Shown: positions 44,066-53,022, counted from the first letter of the stretch. The stretch: DNA of 64,000 nucleotides from Rahnella inusitata_A (GCF_965118895.1 NZ_CBCPJJ010000008.1:372001-436000), one strand, 5' to 3'. Made by a program: numbers and translations. Notes: generated by a model from the sequence alone, not told the origin.

Positions 44066-44842
44066 CTATGGCGCCATCTGGCCGCCGTTAACGTCCAATA
44101 TCTGACCGGTGATATAGCCGCTGCACGCATGGGAGGCGAAAAACAAGAAGCTCGGTGCCAGCTCTTCGCTGGTACCGAAGCGGCCCATGGCGATGCTGCC
44201 GGCGATTTTCTCGCGCACTTCCGGGCTTTTATCGGCGTGGAAAACGGTGTCGATGGTGCCCGGTGAAACTACGTTGAAGCGGATATTGTCTTTGGTGAAT
44301 TCCTTCACCCAGTTGCGGTGTACGTTGTGCAGCCACGCCTTCGAGGCCGCGTACAAACTCGCGCCCGGCCCGCCGCCTTCACGTCCGGCGATGGAGCCGG
44401 TGCTGATAACCGACGTCGTTTTGCCGCTCTGTCTGGCAGAATGACGCAGATGCGGGATGGCGAATTTGGTGACCATCAGCGCCGAACGGGCGTTGAGATC
44501 CATCACATGATCGTAAAATTCGTCGTCAATGTTTTCCAGCCCCTGACGTCCGCCGAGACCACCCGCGTTGTTGATCAGCACGTCGATACCGCCAAAGCGT
44601 TCAACGAAGTTCGCTACCAACGCCTCGCATTCGGCAGATTTCGTGACGTCCGCGCCAAAGTACGCGACTTCACCGCCGTTTTTGGCGATTTCCGCCGCCA
44701 GTTGTTCGAGGCTGGCATCGTGACGGTGACCATTAATGCCTACTTTCGCGCCTGCCGCCGCGAAAGCTTTTGCTGCCGCCAGACCGATGCCTTTCGTTGA
44801 ACCGGTAATCAAAACTCGCTGGCCTTTCAGATCGTTAAACAT
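44066..44842 (-). CDS. SDR-family reductase, probable DEH reductase
   Basis: A 258-residue short-chain dehydrogenase with the cofactor motif ITGSTKGIGLAAAKA (residues about 11-25), the NNAGG loop and the catalytic Ser, Tyr and Lys in STGSIAGREGGGPGASLYAASKAW. The basic residues HRHD after strand 2 suggest NADPH. In alginate-using bacteria such an enzyme reduces 4-deoxy-L-erythro-5-hexoseulose uronate to 2-keto-3-deoxygluconate, and its place beside two lyases supports that role. It could instead act on another unsaturated uronate. It lies 10 bases after the PL17 gene. Confidence 0.85.
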   Translation of the reverse strand: MFNDLKGQRVLITGSTKGIGLAAAKAFAAAGAKVGINGHRHDASLEQLAAEIAKNGGEVAYFGADVTKSAECEALVANFVERFGGIDVLINNAGGLGGRQGLENIDDEFYDHVMDLNARSALMVTKFAIPHLRHSARQSGKTTSVISTGSIAGREGGGPGASLYAASKAWLHNVHRNWVKEFTKDNIRFNVVSPGTIDTVFHADKSPEVREKIAGSIAMGRFGTSEELAPSFLFFASHACSGYITGQILDVNGGQMAP

Positions 44843-44852
44843 GCGTGCTCCT

Positions 44853-46985
44853 TCATTTTTCAGGGATGTTCAGAGGTGAAACGGATTGCCACGCCACGCT
44901 GAAAGCGTTTTCCGCTGTCGGCGCGGCGCGGTTATTGATGCGGACGTTCAGCGTCCGGTTTTCCGTGAAGAGAATGTTAATTTCAGTTTGCTGATCATCG
45001 TGGCTGACCACGCTGACGCTTGTGACGTCGCCACGCGCATCGAGTGAAGTTTCGGTGGCTTCATCGAAATAACCGTGTGTTTCAAACACGCTGGCAAAAA
45101 TGGCATTAGAACCGTGAGTACGCAGTATCAGCGCCGGTTCATTGCGAAGGTTGAAATGCGGATCGCTGGCGCCGGTGCGGGCCACGATCAGTTCGCCGCC
45201 ATCAGGAAAGGCGCTGATCAGTGTCCGGTAACCCTCACCGTCTAGCCAGCTGAATAACGCCGAGTCTCCCGCCGCCACCGTGCCGCGTGCGCAGCCCCAA
45301 AGATGCTGATACCCGTGATTGTCGCCCAGCGGTTTCAGTACTTTCGCGACATCAAGCACCACGTCGCTGCGCACTAACTGACCGAGGTGATGCAGGCAAT
45401 AATCGTAACAATGCGGCTGCTGGCTGGTCAGGCGGAACACATCGACGATAAGCGGCGAGCCAAGCTCCGGTAAATCCAGCATCAGCACGCTGCGCTGCTG
45501 CGCCACGCCGGGATAATAGTCATTCAGTCGTGCGCTCATTCCCTGTCCGACCGGACTGTCTGTGACGAAGAAATGGCGTTCGCCCCAGCGTTTTTCGGCT
45601 TCAAGACTTTGCCCGCCGTGCTGACTTTGTTTATCCACCACCACGGTGTTGTGCGCGACGGTCTGTTTGCAGTAGCTGTTGTTTTCGGGAATGTAGCGCC
45701 CGCCGAACTTGGGTTCGACATTCACCCAGCGGCCAAACCCGTAATCGCGTAAAAACTCACGGCCACGGTTGAACAAGCTGAGGTGCAGGCCGTCGAAATG
45801 CCCGTGATTGAGCGCCGAGTGCAGGCGCGGAATGCTACCGTGCTGGCCGTACCACATCAGCGCCATGTCCTGATCTGTGCTGCGCAATATTCCGAGACCG
45901 CCCTGCGCGCCCTCCGGCCCGTCGCGCAATTCGACGCTTCCCCAACTGCAGAGTTGCGGCGGCGTGCTTTGCAATGCTGCGGATAATGCCAGCGCCGCCG
46001 GGCTGACCCAAACGGTCCGTTGTTGCCGGGCGACGGCGACCCACTGCGGGTTATGCAGATAGCGGTGATAGCAAACGCTGGCGGCGATAACTGCGCCGTC
46101 ATCGCGGATATTAATGGTTTTGGAGGAGTCGTTGAGCGCAGGCCAGGTTCCGTCGGGGAAAGCGGTCTGCATCAGCGCTTCGCAGGTTTTACGGATGATC
46201 TGATCACGGAACTGATAAATCTGTAATTCCGGCTGACGGCGTTCAATCGCCTCACTCAGCAACAGTAAAGGCCGCAGCGCAAAGCGGTGATAATACGGCC
46301 CTTCGATGTAGTAACCGTCCGGTGAAAACAGCTGGCTGAGTTGGGCATAAAATCCGCCGCTTTCGCTGTCGCCCTTCATGCCATAGAGCGCTTTTTCGAC
46401 CAGTGATAAATCGCCGAGCACATAACCGCTGATAGCTGCCGCCGCCACCGACCAGATGCCGTGGTTGTGCACAATATCGAAATCCTTGCTGTGGCGGTTA
46501 AGCGCATCATCCGCCATCACGCGAAACAGATTGTTTTCAATGTGCGTGCAGGTTTCCTGACTGAGCGATGGGATCAGGCAGTGGTAGCCTTCGACGGCGT
46601 ACAGCCAAAACATATTTTCATTCAGCGTCTGATGGAAAAGCCGTCCCGGCGCATTGCTGTCTTTGCTGACAGCGCTGCCGAGCGAAGGAAAAATGTCGGC
46701 ATAACCGGTCAGCAACGCCAGCGCGAAATCGCGGTAGCGCGCCTCGCCAGTAATGAGGAACAACCGCCCTGCCAGATTGATATAAAGGTAGTTTTGCTTG
46801 TGCCGTGTATGCTCGGGGCCCCCCGCTTCACCGTGACCGGGAATGCTCTGCGGTTGCGCCATATAACGTTCCAGCGAGAGAATTTGCTCGCGCAGCGCCG
46901 CACCCAGCAGGGAATCAGCATCCATCTGCCCGCGCAGTTTTTCAGCGTCGGCAACGGATATCAGTAACGGCTGCCAGTGACTCAT
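44853..46985 (-). CDS. Oligoalginate lyase, PL17 / heparinase II-III family
   Basis: A 710-residue lyase that should release monomeric unsaturated uronate from oligoalginate. The N-terminal (alpha/alpha) toroid (residues about 30-340) has the catalytic NHG in FDIVHNHGIWS and a tyrosine-rich EGPYYHRFALRP. The heparinase II/III beta domain (about 380-620) has LNHGHFDGLHLSLF with the catalytic His and CKQTVAHNTVVVD. No signal peptide is seen, so it is probably cytoplasmic. It overlaps the upstream lyase gene by four bases. Confidence 0.9.
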   Translation of the reverse strand: MSHWQPLLISVADAEKLRGQMDADSLLGAALREQILSLERYMAQPQSIPGHGEAGGPEHTRHKQNYLYINLAGRLFLITGEARYRDFALALLTGYADIFPSLGSAVSKDSNAPGRLFHQTLNENMFWLYAVEGYHCLIPSLSQETCTHIENNLFRVMADDALNRHSKDFDIVHNHGIWSVAAAAISGYVLGDLSLVEKALYGMKGDSESGGFYAQLSQLFSPDGYYIEGPYYHRFALRPLLLLSEAIERRQPELQIYQFRDQIIRKTCEALMQTAFPDGTWPALNDSSKTINIRDDGAVIAASVCYHRYLHNPQWVAVARQQRTVWVSPAALALSAALQSTPPQLCSWGSVELRDGPEGAQGGLGILRSTDQDMALMWYGQHGSIPRLHSALNHGHFDGLHLSLFNRGREFLRDYGFGRWVNVEPKFGGRYIPENNSYCKQTVAHNTVVVDKQSQHGGQSLEAEKRWGERHFFVTDSPVGQGMSARLNDYYPGVAQQRSVLMLDLPELGSPLIVDVFRLTSQQPHCYDYCLHHLGQLVRSDVVLDVAKVLKPLGDNHGYQHLWGCARGTVAAGDSALFSWLDGEGYRTLISAFPDGGELIVARTGASDPHFNLRNEPALILRTHGSNAIFASVFETHGYFDEATETSLDARGDVTSVSVVSHDDQQTEINILFTENRTLNVRINNRAAPTAENAFSVAWQSVSPLNIPEK

Positions 46986-48319
46986 TTTCCACTCTCCTGC
47001 GGTGCAACGTAACCCGTGGCAAATGACGGTAGCGAAAGCAGCCAGGTTTCCCGTTCGGCTTCCATCACCGCGCCGCGTGTTACGTCTTCGTGATAGCCAC
47101 CGGCCATTTTTTTACTTTTATCCGCAGGCGGCACTGTGAAGGTCGCACTACGGATCTTCTGCTGATAGCGCGGCTGGCCGGTAGAATTATCTGCCCAGGA
47201 CAGCAGTGGCAGCGGACGAACGCGGATCTGGTCGATGGTTTTATACGGCCACGCCACGGTCGGATCGGTGAACCGCGCCATGAAATCCAGCGAGGTCAGC
47301 AGACTGCCGCCCTGCGGCGTTTTGTAGTGCCAAAGATCGATACCGTTTTTCTGCGCCAGCACCGCCATCATGCTGACCGCCTGCAAATTGAAATAGCTGT
47401 AATGGAAAGAACGGGTGCGCGCCAGTTCGGCAGGCTGCGTGCCATCGGGCTTAAGCTGCACGTCGAGCTTACTTTTCATCAGCGTGGCCATATCGCGGAT
47501 CACGGCTTTATCGCCGAGATACCACGCGATGCCTGACACCTGCGTCACGTACCAGTTGCCGTGATTGTTCTCGGTGCGCCCTTCTTTCTTCGCGATTTTG
47601 CTGCCCTGAAGCCAGTGCAGATAGTCGGTCATCCACGCGTGGAGTTGCTGTTCGTCGTTGTCGCTCCACGCAGGATTTCCGCGCAGTAACACCAGTGAAT
47701 CCACAATGCGCGTGGAGAAATAGCGGCCATCCAGCACACCGGCGTTGCGACCGGGCGAAATTCCCGGCACACCCTGCGCAAAATTCAGATTCGGATTCAT
47801 GCGCGTTTCCGGGGTGGTGAACCAGGCACGCAGCAGGCTGGCGGCTTTATCGGCGTATTTCTGTTCACCGGAGAAATACCAGGCCAGCGTCAGGTTCTGC
47901 ACCCGCGCGGTAAAATCCGCCAGCCTTACGCCGTCGTTTTGATCGTTTTTACTGGCCGGATTGACGCGCCCGTCCTTGCGGATCCACGGCAGACCATCGG
48001 GTTTGCTGTCGTCCGGCCACCAGTACGCGCTCAGGCTGAGATAGTCGTGTTTCGAACCGCTGGGTGGCGTCATACCTTTGTCGGTCACGCTGAGATTGGG
48101 CTTGTTTAGCGCTGAATCCGCGGCCGCCAGCAGATGACGGTATGCGTCTGAGGTCTGCGGTGCAGCCGTATTGTTGTGCAGTTGCTGGCGCACCACTTCC
48201 ATTTGGGCGGTATTGAGAAATGCCGGTTCAGCGGCGAATGCTCCCGCGCTGCCAAACATCATAATTAACGCTGCAGCTAGCTGTTTCACCTCAACGGTAC
48301 GGCACTTAAATAACGTCAT
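46982..48319 (-). CDS. Secreted alginate lyase family protein (PF05426, PL38-like)
   Basis: A 445-residue periplasmic lyase. From the ATG at 48319 (after GGAGA) there is a signal peptide ending AFA (about residue 29). An (alpha/alpha) toroid follows with KHDYLSLSAYWWPDDSKPDG, RKDGRVNP, the catalytic-type NNHGNWYVTQ and RSFHYSYFNLQ. These motifs recall the alginate/glucuronan lyases placed in PL38 more than classical PL5 AlgL; the substrate may be alginate or glucuronan. It is the first gene of the minus-strand operon, opposite the symporter gene, and would feed oligomers or monomers to the transporter. Confidence 0.88.
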   Translation of the reverse strand: MTLFKCRTVEVKQLAAALIMMFGSAGAFAAEPAFLNTAQMEVVRQQLHNNTAAPQTSDAYRHLLAAADSALNKPNLSVTDKGMTPPSGSKHDYLSLSAYWWPDDSKPDGLPWIRKDGRVNPASKNDQNDGVRLADFTARVQNLTLAWYFSGEQKYADKAASLLRAWFTTPETRMNPNLNFAQGVPGISPGRNAGVLDGRYFSTRIVDSLVLLRGNPAWSDNDEQQLHAWMTDYLHWLQGSKIAKKEGRTENNHGNWYVTQVSGIAWYLGDKAVIRDMATLMKSKLDVQLKPDGTQPAELARTRSFHYSYFNLQAVSMMAVLAQKNGIDLWHYKTPQGGSLLTSLDFMARFTDPTVAWPYKTIDQIRVRPLPLLSWADNSTGQPRYQQKIRSATFTVPPADKSKKMAGGYHEDVTRGAVMEAERETWLLSLPSFATGYVAPQESGK

Positions 48320-48350
48320 GCGTTCTCCGGTTACAACGGTTTCGTTCGCT

Positions 48351-48363
48351 TTAGTACTACTAA
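48351..48363. promoter_or_regulatory. Palindromic GntR/FadR-type operator before the lyase operon
   Basis: TTAGTACTACTAA is a perfect palindrome around its central C. Its core TAGTACTACTA fits the FadR-subfamily consensus TNGTNNNACNA. It is 32 bases before the lyase start and within the divergent promoter region shared with the symporter, so the GntR protein of this locus is the natural candidate to bind here. Confidence 0.65.
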
Positions 48364-48560
48364 TAAAGCAACGAACGCTCATAAGCGCCAGTCAGAATTG
48401 GCTGAAAAAGCCACAAATAGCCCAGCAAGTGACCGACTTCACAAATCGATAACAAACTAAGCATTTCTTATTTGTCGGACTTTTAATTCCATTAGTCTCT
48501 TCTACTCTTGCTCAATACATAACCAAAAATACCTCACCTACAAATGAGAGAGTAACGACA

Positions 48561-50369
48561 ATGGATATCAATGTTCTGGTCATGATCGGTTACTTCGTCT
48601 TAATGATTGCTATCAGTTATGCCTTCAAAAAGATGGCGTCCGGCTCCTCGAGCCACTATTTTCGCGGCGGCGGGCGAATGCTCTGGTGGATGGTTGGCGC
48701 AACCGCGTTCATGATCCAGTTCAGCGCCTGGACTTTCACCGGCGCCGCCGGGCAGGCCTACCGCTACGGTTTCAACGTGGTCAGCGTGTTCGCGGGTAAC
48801 GTGTTCGGCTATCTCATTGCCTGGTGGTGGTTCGCCACGCGTTTTCGCCAGCTGCGGGTCGATACGGCCACCGAGGCCATCAACCACCGCTTTGGCAAAG
48901 GTAACGAACAGTTTTTCACCTGGATGATTATTCCGCTCAGTATTCTGAGCGCCGGTGTGTGGCTGAACAGTCTGGCGGTATTTGCCAGCGCGGTGTTCAA
49001 GCACGACATCACGCTCACGCTGTGGGTAACCGGCGTGGTGGTGCTGGTGATTTCTTTACTGAGCGGCGCATGGGGCGTGGTAGCGAGTGATTTTGTGCAA
49101 ACGCTGGTGGTGGCGATTATTTCGATTGCCTGCGCGGTGGTGGCGCTGTTTAAGGTCGGCGGACCGGTCAAACTGGTGACCGAGTTCCCGTCAGGCTTCT
49201 TTACCGGGCCGGACGTCGGGCCGCATTACATCTCACTGCTGGTGGCCTGCTTCCTGTTCTTCTTCATCAAGAACGTGCAAAGCATCAATAATCTTCAGGA
49301 TTCCTATCGTTTTCTGAATGCCAAAGACAGTTTCAATGCCAAAAAAGCGGCGTTGTTCGCGCTGGTGCTGATGTTTGTCGGTACTCTGATTTGGTTCATC
49401 CCGCCTTGGGCGGTCGCCGTTCTGTATCCGGACGCCGCCACCGCACACCCTGAGTTGGGGAAAAACGCGACCGATGCGGTGTATCTGATTTTTGCAGAAC
49501 GCGCCATGCCACTCGGCACCGTTGGCCTGCTGATGGCCGGACTGTTTGCCGCAACGATGTCCTCCATGGATTGCGCCCTGAACCGTAACTCTGGGATTTT
49601 TGTGCGCAGCTTCTGGACGCCGATCGTCAACCGTAACGGCGCGCGCAGCGACAAGTATCAGCTGCGCGTCGGGCAGATAGCCTGCGTGGTGAACGGTGTG
49701 CTGGTGATCCTGGTCGCGCAGTACATGCACACGATGCAGACCGTCAGCCTTTTTGATCTGATGATGAAAGTCGGCACGCTGATGCAGGCGCCGATTGTCG
49801 TGCCCCTGTTCCTTGGCGTATTTATCCGGAAAACGCCGGACTGGGCGGGCTGGGCCACCGTGCTGTTCGGGCTGTGCGTGTCGTATGTGGTTGCCAACGT
49901 GTTTACCGCGCCGGACGTCGCCCGTCTTCTCGGTATCACGCTGACTGCGCGTGAATTGCTGGACGTGGCGATCATGTGGAACATTTTCGCGCACATGGTA
50001 TTCACCGGCGGATTCTTCTGTCTGACCCGCCTGTTTTACCGCGAAGCCAATACCGCACGCGAAGCGCAGCGCAAACAGTTCTTCATCGATATGGAAACAC
50101 CGGTATATGCCGATAACGAGCAGGATGAGTTCGACCGGCTGCAACGCGATAAAATCGGACGTATTTCGATGTACATGGGTGCCGGTTTACTGCTGATGGT
50201 GCTGGTACCGAACCCGTTGTGGGGACGATTCCTGTTCCTGCTGTGCGCGCTGGCGATTCTGATCTTTGGCTGGTTCTTACATCACAGTGCGGAGAAAGGC
50301 ATGTCCGCTGCCAATGCAAAAAAAGCCGCGACGGCGGATAAAGCGAAAATCGTGACGTCGCAGAGGTAA
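48561..50369 (+). CDS. Sodium:solute symporter (SSS family), probable uronate transporter
   Basis: A 602-residue inner-membrane symporter with about 14 predicted helices. Family features are the YFRGGGRMLWWMVGATAF stretch after helix 1, QFSAWTFTGAAGQAYRYG, and a GLFAATMSSMDCALNRNSGIF segment corresponding to the sodium-site region. The C-terminal region is long (about residues 490-602) with two further helices and a basic tail. It is divergent from the alginate lyases. Similar symporters (ToaA type) carry unsaturated uronate in alginate users, so that is the likely cargo. Confidence 0.88.
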   Translation: MDINVLVMIGYFVLMIAISYAFKKMASGSSSHYFRGGGRMLWWMVGATAFMIQFSAWTFTGAAGQAYRYGFNVVSVFAGNVFGYLIAWWWFATRFRQLRVDTATEAINHRFGKGNEQFFTWMIIPLSILSAGVWLNSLAVFASAVFKHDITLTLWVTGVVVLVISLLSGAWGVVASDFVQTLVVAIISIACAVVALFKVGGPVKLVTEFPSGFFTGPDVGPHYISLLVACFLFFFIKNVQSINNLQDSYRFLNAKDSFNAKKAALFALVLMFVGTLIWFIPPWAVAVLYPDAATAHPELGKNATDAVYLIFAERAMPLGTVGLLMAGLFAATMSSMDCALNRNSGIFVRSFWTPIVNRNGARSDKYQLRVGQIACVVNGVLVILVAQYMHTMQTVSLFDLMMKVGTLMQAPIVVPLFLGVFIRKTPDWAGWATVLFGLCVSYVVANVFTAPDVARLLGITLTARELLDVAIMWNIFAHMVFTGGFFCLTRLFYREANTAREAQRKQFFIDMETPVYADNEQDEFDRLQRDKIGRISMYMGAGLLLMVLVPNPLWGRFLFLLCALAILIFGWFLHHSAEKGMSAANAKKAATADKAKIVTSQR

Positions 50370-50388
50370 TTGCGGGGGTGAGAAAACG

Positions 50389-50424
50389 ATGCAGAGCTTT
50401 GCGGTGCGAAGTTCTGCATTTTTA
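50389..50424 (+). terminator. Symporter terminator
   Basis: ATGCAGA (50389-50395) pairs with TCTGCAT (50413-50419) with further imperfect pairing inside, then a T-rich tail. Confidence 0.65.
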
Positions 50425-50488
50425 TTTACCACTGGCCAGGCTGTTTCAGCGGGACGCGGGTCAGATCTGCGGTGCAAGTCCATAAAAA

Positions 50489-50508
50489 AACCCGCTTGTC
50501 AGCGGGTT
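50489..50508 (-). terminator. Terminator of the YgdR-like lipoprotein pair
   Basis: AACCCGC (50489-50495) pairs with GCGGGTT (50502-50508). On the minus strand it runs into a T tract, 32 bases after the gene at 50541. Confidence 0.8.
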
Positions 50509-50540
50509 GAGATGTCGGAAAAAACAGACAAAAAGCGATA

Positions 50541-50768
50541 TTAGTTTGGAAGCTCCGTCACCTGCTTAACTTCAGTTTTACTGATTTGCTGTTTCACACC
50601 GTTAGCATCGGTATATTCCAACAGGCCAGTTTCGGCTTCTTTTGGTTTACCGTCGCTGATGATGGTTCGCGCATCATTAGTCTGAATGGCATAGCTGGTA
50701 CGGGTGCAGCCTGACAACGCTGCGACACTGATTAATGCGGCTAGTGGCAGAATCAATTTCCTGTTCAT
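50541..50768 (-). CDS. YgdI/YgdR-family small lipoprotein, copy 1
   Basis: A 75-residue lipoprotein. The start at 50768 gives a signal with lipobox LSGC (Cys about residue 21). The mature part is a small SH3-like beta domain (DUF903-type) with YAIQTNDARTIISDGKPK, GLLEYTDANGVKQQI and an end in ELPN. It has a clear paralogue just upstream (50801-51034), and the two were probably formed by tandem duplication. The role of this envelope family is unknown. Confidence 0.9.
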   Translation of the reverse strand: MNRKLILPLAALISVAALSGCTRTSYAIQTNDARTIISDGKPKEAETGLLEYTDANGVKQQISKTEVKQVTELPN

Positions 50769-50800
50769 CGTTCTCTCCTTTGTCACGTTGATTGGATAAA

Positions 50801-51034
50801 TTAGTTATCCAACTCGCTCATGTTTTTAACCTGATCGCGGTTAATCTGCTCTGTTTTACCAGTCTCAGCATTTTTGTACGACACCAGACCGGTATCGTCA
50901 TCGACCTGAGGTTTACCGTCCGTTACGATGGTTTTTCCGTCCGTCGTTTTTATTGCCTGATTCGATGCGCAGCCTGCAACAAAAAGTATGGAGACGGCAG
51001 CCAGCGACGCGGCAATAAGGTTTTTCCTTTTCAT
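50801..51034 (-). CDS. YgdI/YgdR-family small lipoprotein, copy 2
   Basis: A 77-residue lipoprotein with lipobox VAGC (Cys about residue 22) and the same DUF903-type beta domain: IKTTDGKTIVTDGKPQ, GLVSYKNAETGKTEQI and an end in SELDN. It lies 32 bases before copy 1 on the same strand. The mature domains match in length and end in a similar motif, while the signals differ, so the duplication is not recent. Confidence 0.9.
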   Translation of the reverse strand: MKRKNLIAASLAAVSILFVAGCASNQAIKTTDGKTIVTDGKPQVDDDTGLVSYKNAETGKTEQINRDQVKNMSELDN

Positions 51035-51263
51035 ATCTTCCCTCCTGAATTGGGGTTTTTACTTAACAATGAGTCTATTAACTATAGTCAGAAATTTCAC
51101 ATTCAGGAGAGATTCAGACAAATGGAAGTTTTTTGGCGGTTTTATGCGCACAAAAAACCCCTGATTTTCACAAAATCTACCTGACAGCAGGCGGCAAAAT
51201 CCGTACCCTACTGCGCATAGACACTGGCGGCCTGTGCGCCGCGATTTTGCGAAAGAGAAATTT

Positions 51264-52190
51264 GTGACAAGTCCAATTCAAAAAGAAAAATATAACATCG
51301 ACAAGCTCCAGAAACGCCTGCGTCGTGACGTCGGTAAAGCCATTGCTGACTTCGGCATGATCGAAGAAGGTGACCGCATTATGGTGTGCCTGTCAGGCGG
51401 CAAAGACAGTTACACCATGCTGGAAATTTTGCGCAATTTGCAAAAAAGTGCACCGGTGAACTTCTCACTGATTGCCGTTAATCTTGACCAGAAGCAACCC
51501 GGTTTCCCGGCGCATATTCTGCCCGCGTATCTGGAAGAACTCGGTGTGGAATACCAGATAGTGACCGAAGATACTTACGCTATCGTGAAAGATAAGATTC
51601 CGGAAGGCAAAACCACCTGCTCCCTGTGCTCTCGTCTGCGCCGTGGGATTTTGTACCGCACCGCGACGGAACTGGGCTGTACTAAGATTGCACTCGGCCA
51701 TCACCGCGATGACATCCTGCAAACCCTCTTCCTCAACATGTTCTACGGCGGCAAGCTGAAAGGTATGCCACCTAAACTGATGAGTGACGACGGTAAACAC
51801 ATCGTCATCCGGCCACTGGCGTACTGCCGTGAAAAAGATATCGAGCGTTTTGCGATTGCACGCGAATACCCGATCATCCCTTGTAACCTGTGCGGTTCAC
51901 AGCCAAACCTGCAACGTCAGGTGATCGGCGACATGCTGAAAGACTGGGACAAAAAATATCCGGGCCGTATCGAAACCATGTTCAGTGCGATGCAAAATGT
52001 GGTGCCTTCACACCTCAATGATATGAATCTCTTCGATTTTAAAGGGATCCAGCACGGTGGCGAAGTCGTTGACGGCGGGGATCTGGCGTTCGATCGTGAA
52101 GATATTCCTATGCAACCGGTCGGCTGGCAGCCGGAAGACGATGAAGCCGTCGCCCCGGTGGAGCGCCTGAACGTGCTGGAAATTAAATAA
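51264..52190 (+). CDS. ttcA: tRNA 2-thiocytidine biosynthesis protein TtcA
   Basis: A 308-residue iron-sulfur enzyme that thiolates C32 of some tRNAs. It has the PP-loop CLSGGKDSYTML for ATP and two CXXC motifs, CSLCSR and CNLCGS, which with the family's cysteines bind a 4Fe-4S cluster. No ATG fits. A GTG at 51264 after GAAAGAGAAA gives a product close to the 311 residues of E. coli TtcA; another GTG at 51234 would add ten residues. The identification is secure, the exact start less so. Confidence 0.95.
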   Translation: MTSPIQKEKYNIDKLQKRLRRDVGKAIADFGMIEEGDRIMVCLSGGKDSYTMLEILRNLQKSAPVNFSLIAVNLDQKQPGFPAHILPAYLEELGVEYQIVTEDTYAIVKDKIPEGKTTCSLCSRLRRGILYRTATELGCTKIALGHHRDDILQTLFLNMFYGGKLKGMPPKLMSDDGKHIVIRPLAYCREKDIERFAIAREYPIIPCNLCGSQPNLQRQVIGDMLKDWDKKYPGRIETMFSAMQNVVPSHLNDMNLFDFKGIQHGGEVVDGGDLAFDREDIPMQPVGWQPEDDEAVAPVERLNVLEIK

Positions 52191-52218
52191 CATCTCGCGA
52201 AACAGCCGTGAAGATTTG

Positions 52219-52245
52219 AAAGCCCGCTCATGCGGGCTTTTGCTT
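52219..52245. terminator. ttcA terminator
   Basis: AAAGCCCGC (52219-52227) and GCGGGCTTT (52232-52240) form a perfect 9-bp stem with a TCAT loop and T-rich flanks. It can also serve the convergent 2H gene. Confidence 0.85.
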
Positions 52246-52246
52246 T

Positions 52247-52972
52247 TCAGGAAAGAAAAATTGTGTCGGTCCAGTTGTAGTTGGTCATCACCAGTTTTAC
52301 CGGCAGGCTGATTGAGCCAAAATTCTTATGCTGATTTTCGCGAAAGAATGCCCGCAGCGGTTCAGGCATAAACTCAGCGCTGTAACGCAGCAGCGTGCTG
52401 TGCCAGAAAATTTGCGGAATGGCAGCGTTGGGGTAGCGATCTTTAATTTTTCCCGCCCATTTTGTTGCCAGCAGATGCTCCACCAGAGACTGCCTGACGC
52501 GCAAACTTTCACTGTCGGGAATACCGGCCAGTAGCAGTTGATTGGGCAGCGCGACAAGTTTTAAATCGCTGATTTTCATCACATGTTCGGCACAGTGCTG
52601 TTCGAAAATACTCACCAGCCCGGCGAGACCTTCGGCGTCTTCCGACCGTTCATAGAGCGCCTGAGTGATCGCAAAAAACGTAAAATGCATGCCGTCTGGC
52701 GGGGCGACATCCGCCCGTTTATCGCCCTGTGCAGCGGTGGTTAAATCAGACAACAGGCCGGTCATTACGGCCCCTGCGCGATTACCGCTGGTGATGGCCA
52801 GTCTGGTCGGATGATAGAAGGGTTCGGTTCTGACTGCACCGGTTTCTCCCTGAGCTTTCCATAAATTCAGCGTCCTTTCGGTCGTATTTTCATACGCCTG
52901 ATGAATCATTTCTCCGGTGTGCAAAACAGACTCCTGATCGTAAGTTTTGAGATCCGCGTGGCACAAATCCAC
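52247..52972 (-). CDS. 2H phosphoesterase-like protein
   Basis: A protein of up to 241 residues that I do not recognise by name. It has two H-x-[ST] motifs about 90 residues apart, GMHFTFFAI and FWHSTLLRY, the signature of the 2H phosphoesterase superfamily (2'-5' RNA ligase, cyclic phosphodiesterase). A helix-rich N-terminus precedes them. The start is unclear: GTG at 52972, TTG six bases after an AGGAG (codon 17), or ATG at codon 22 with poor spacing. It stands alone between ttcA and the sRNA fnrS. A role in RNA-end or cyclic-phosphate chemistry is suggested by the motifs only. Confidence 0.65.
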   Translation of the reverse strand: MDLCHADLKTYDQESVLHTGEMIHQAYENTTERTLNLWKAQGETGAVRTEPFYHPTRLAITSGNRAGAVMTGLLSDLTTAAQGDKRADVAPPDGMHFTFFAITQALYERSEDAEGLAGLVSIFEQHCAEHVMKISDLKLVALPNQLLLAGIPDSESLRVRQSLVEHLLATKWAGKIKDRYPNAAIPQIFWHSTLLRYSAEFMPEPLRAFFRENQHKNFGSISLPVKLVMTNYNWTDTIFLS

Positions 52973-53008
52973 ACAGACCGGGCTGACAGCACAGAAACCT
53001 CAAAAAGA

Positions 53009-53022
53009 TTGAGCCAAATCAA
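53009..53022 (+). promoter_or_regulatory. FNR box of fnrS
   Basis: TTGAGCCAAATCAA matches the FNR consensus TTGATNNNNATCAA with one change. It is centred about 42 bases before the expected fnrS start, the position of a class II FNR activator, and a -10-like CACTAT lies at 53045-53050. Confidence 0.85.
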
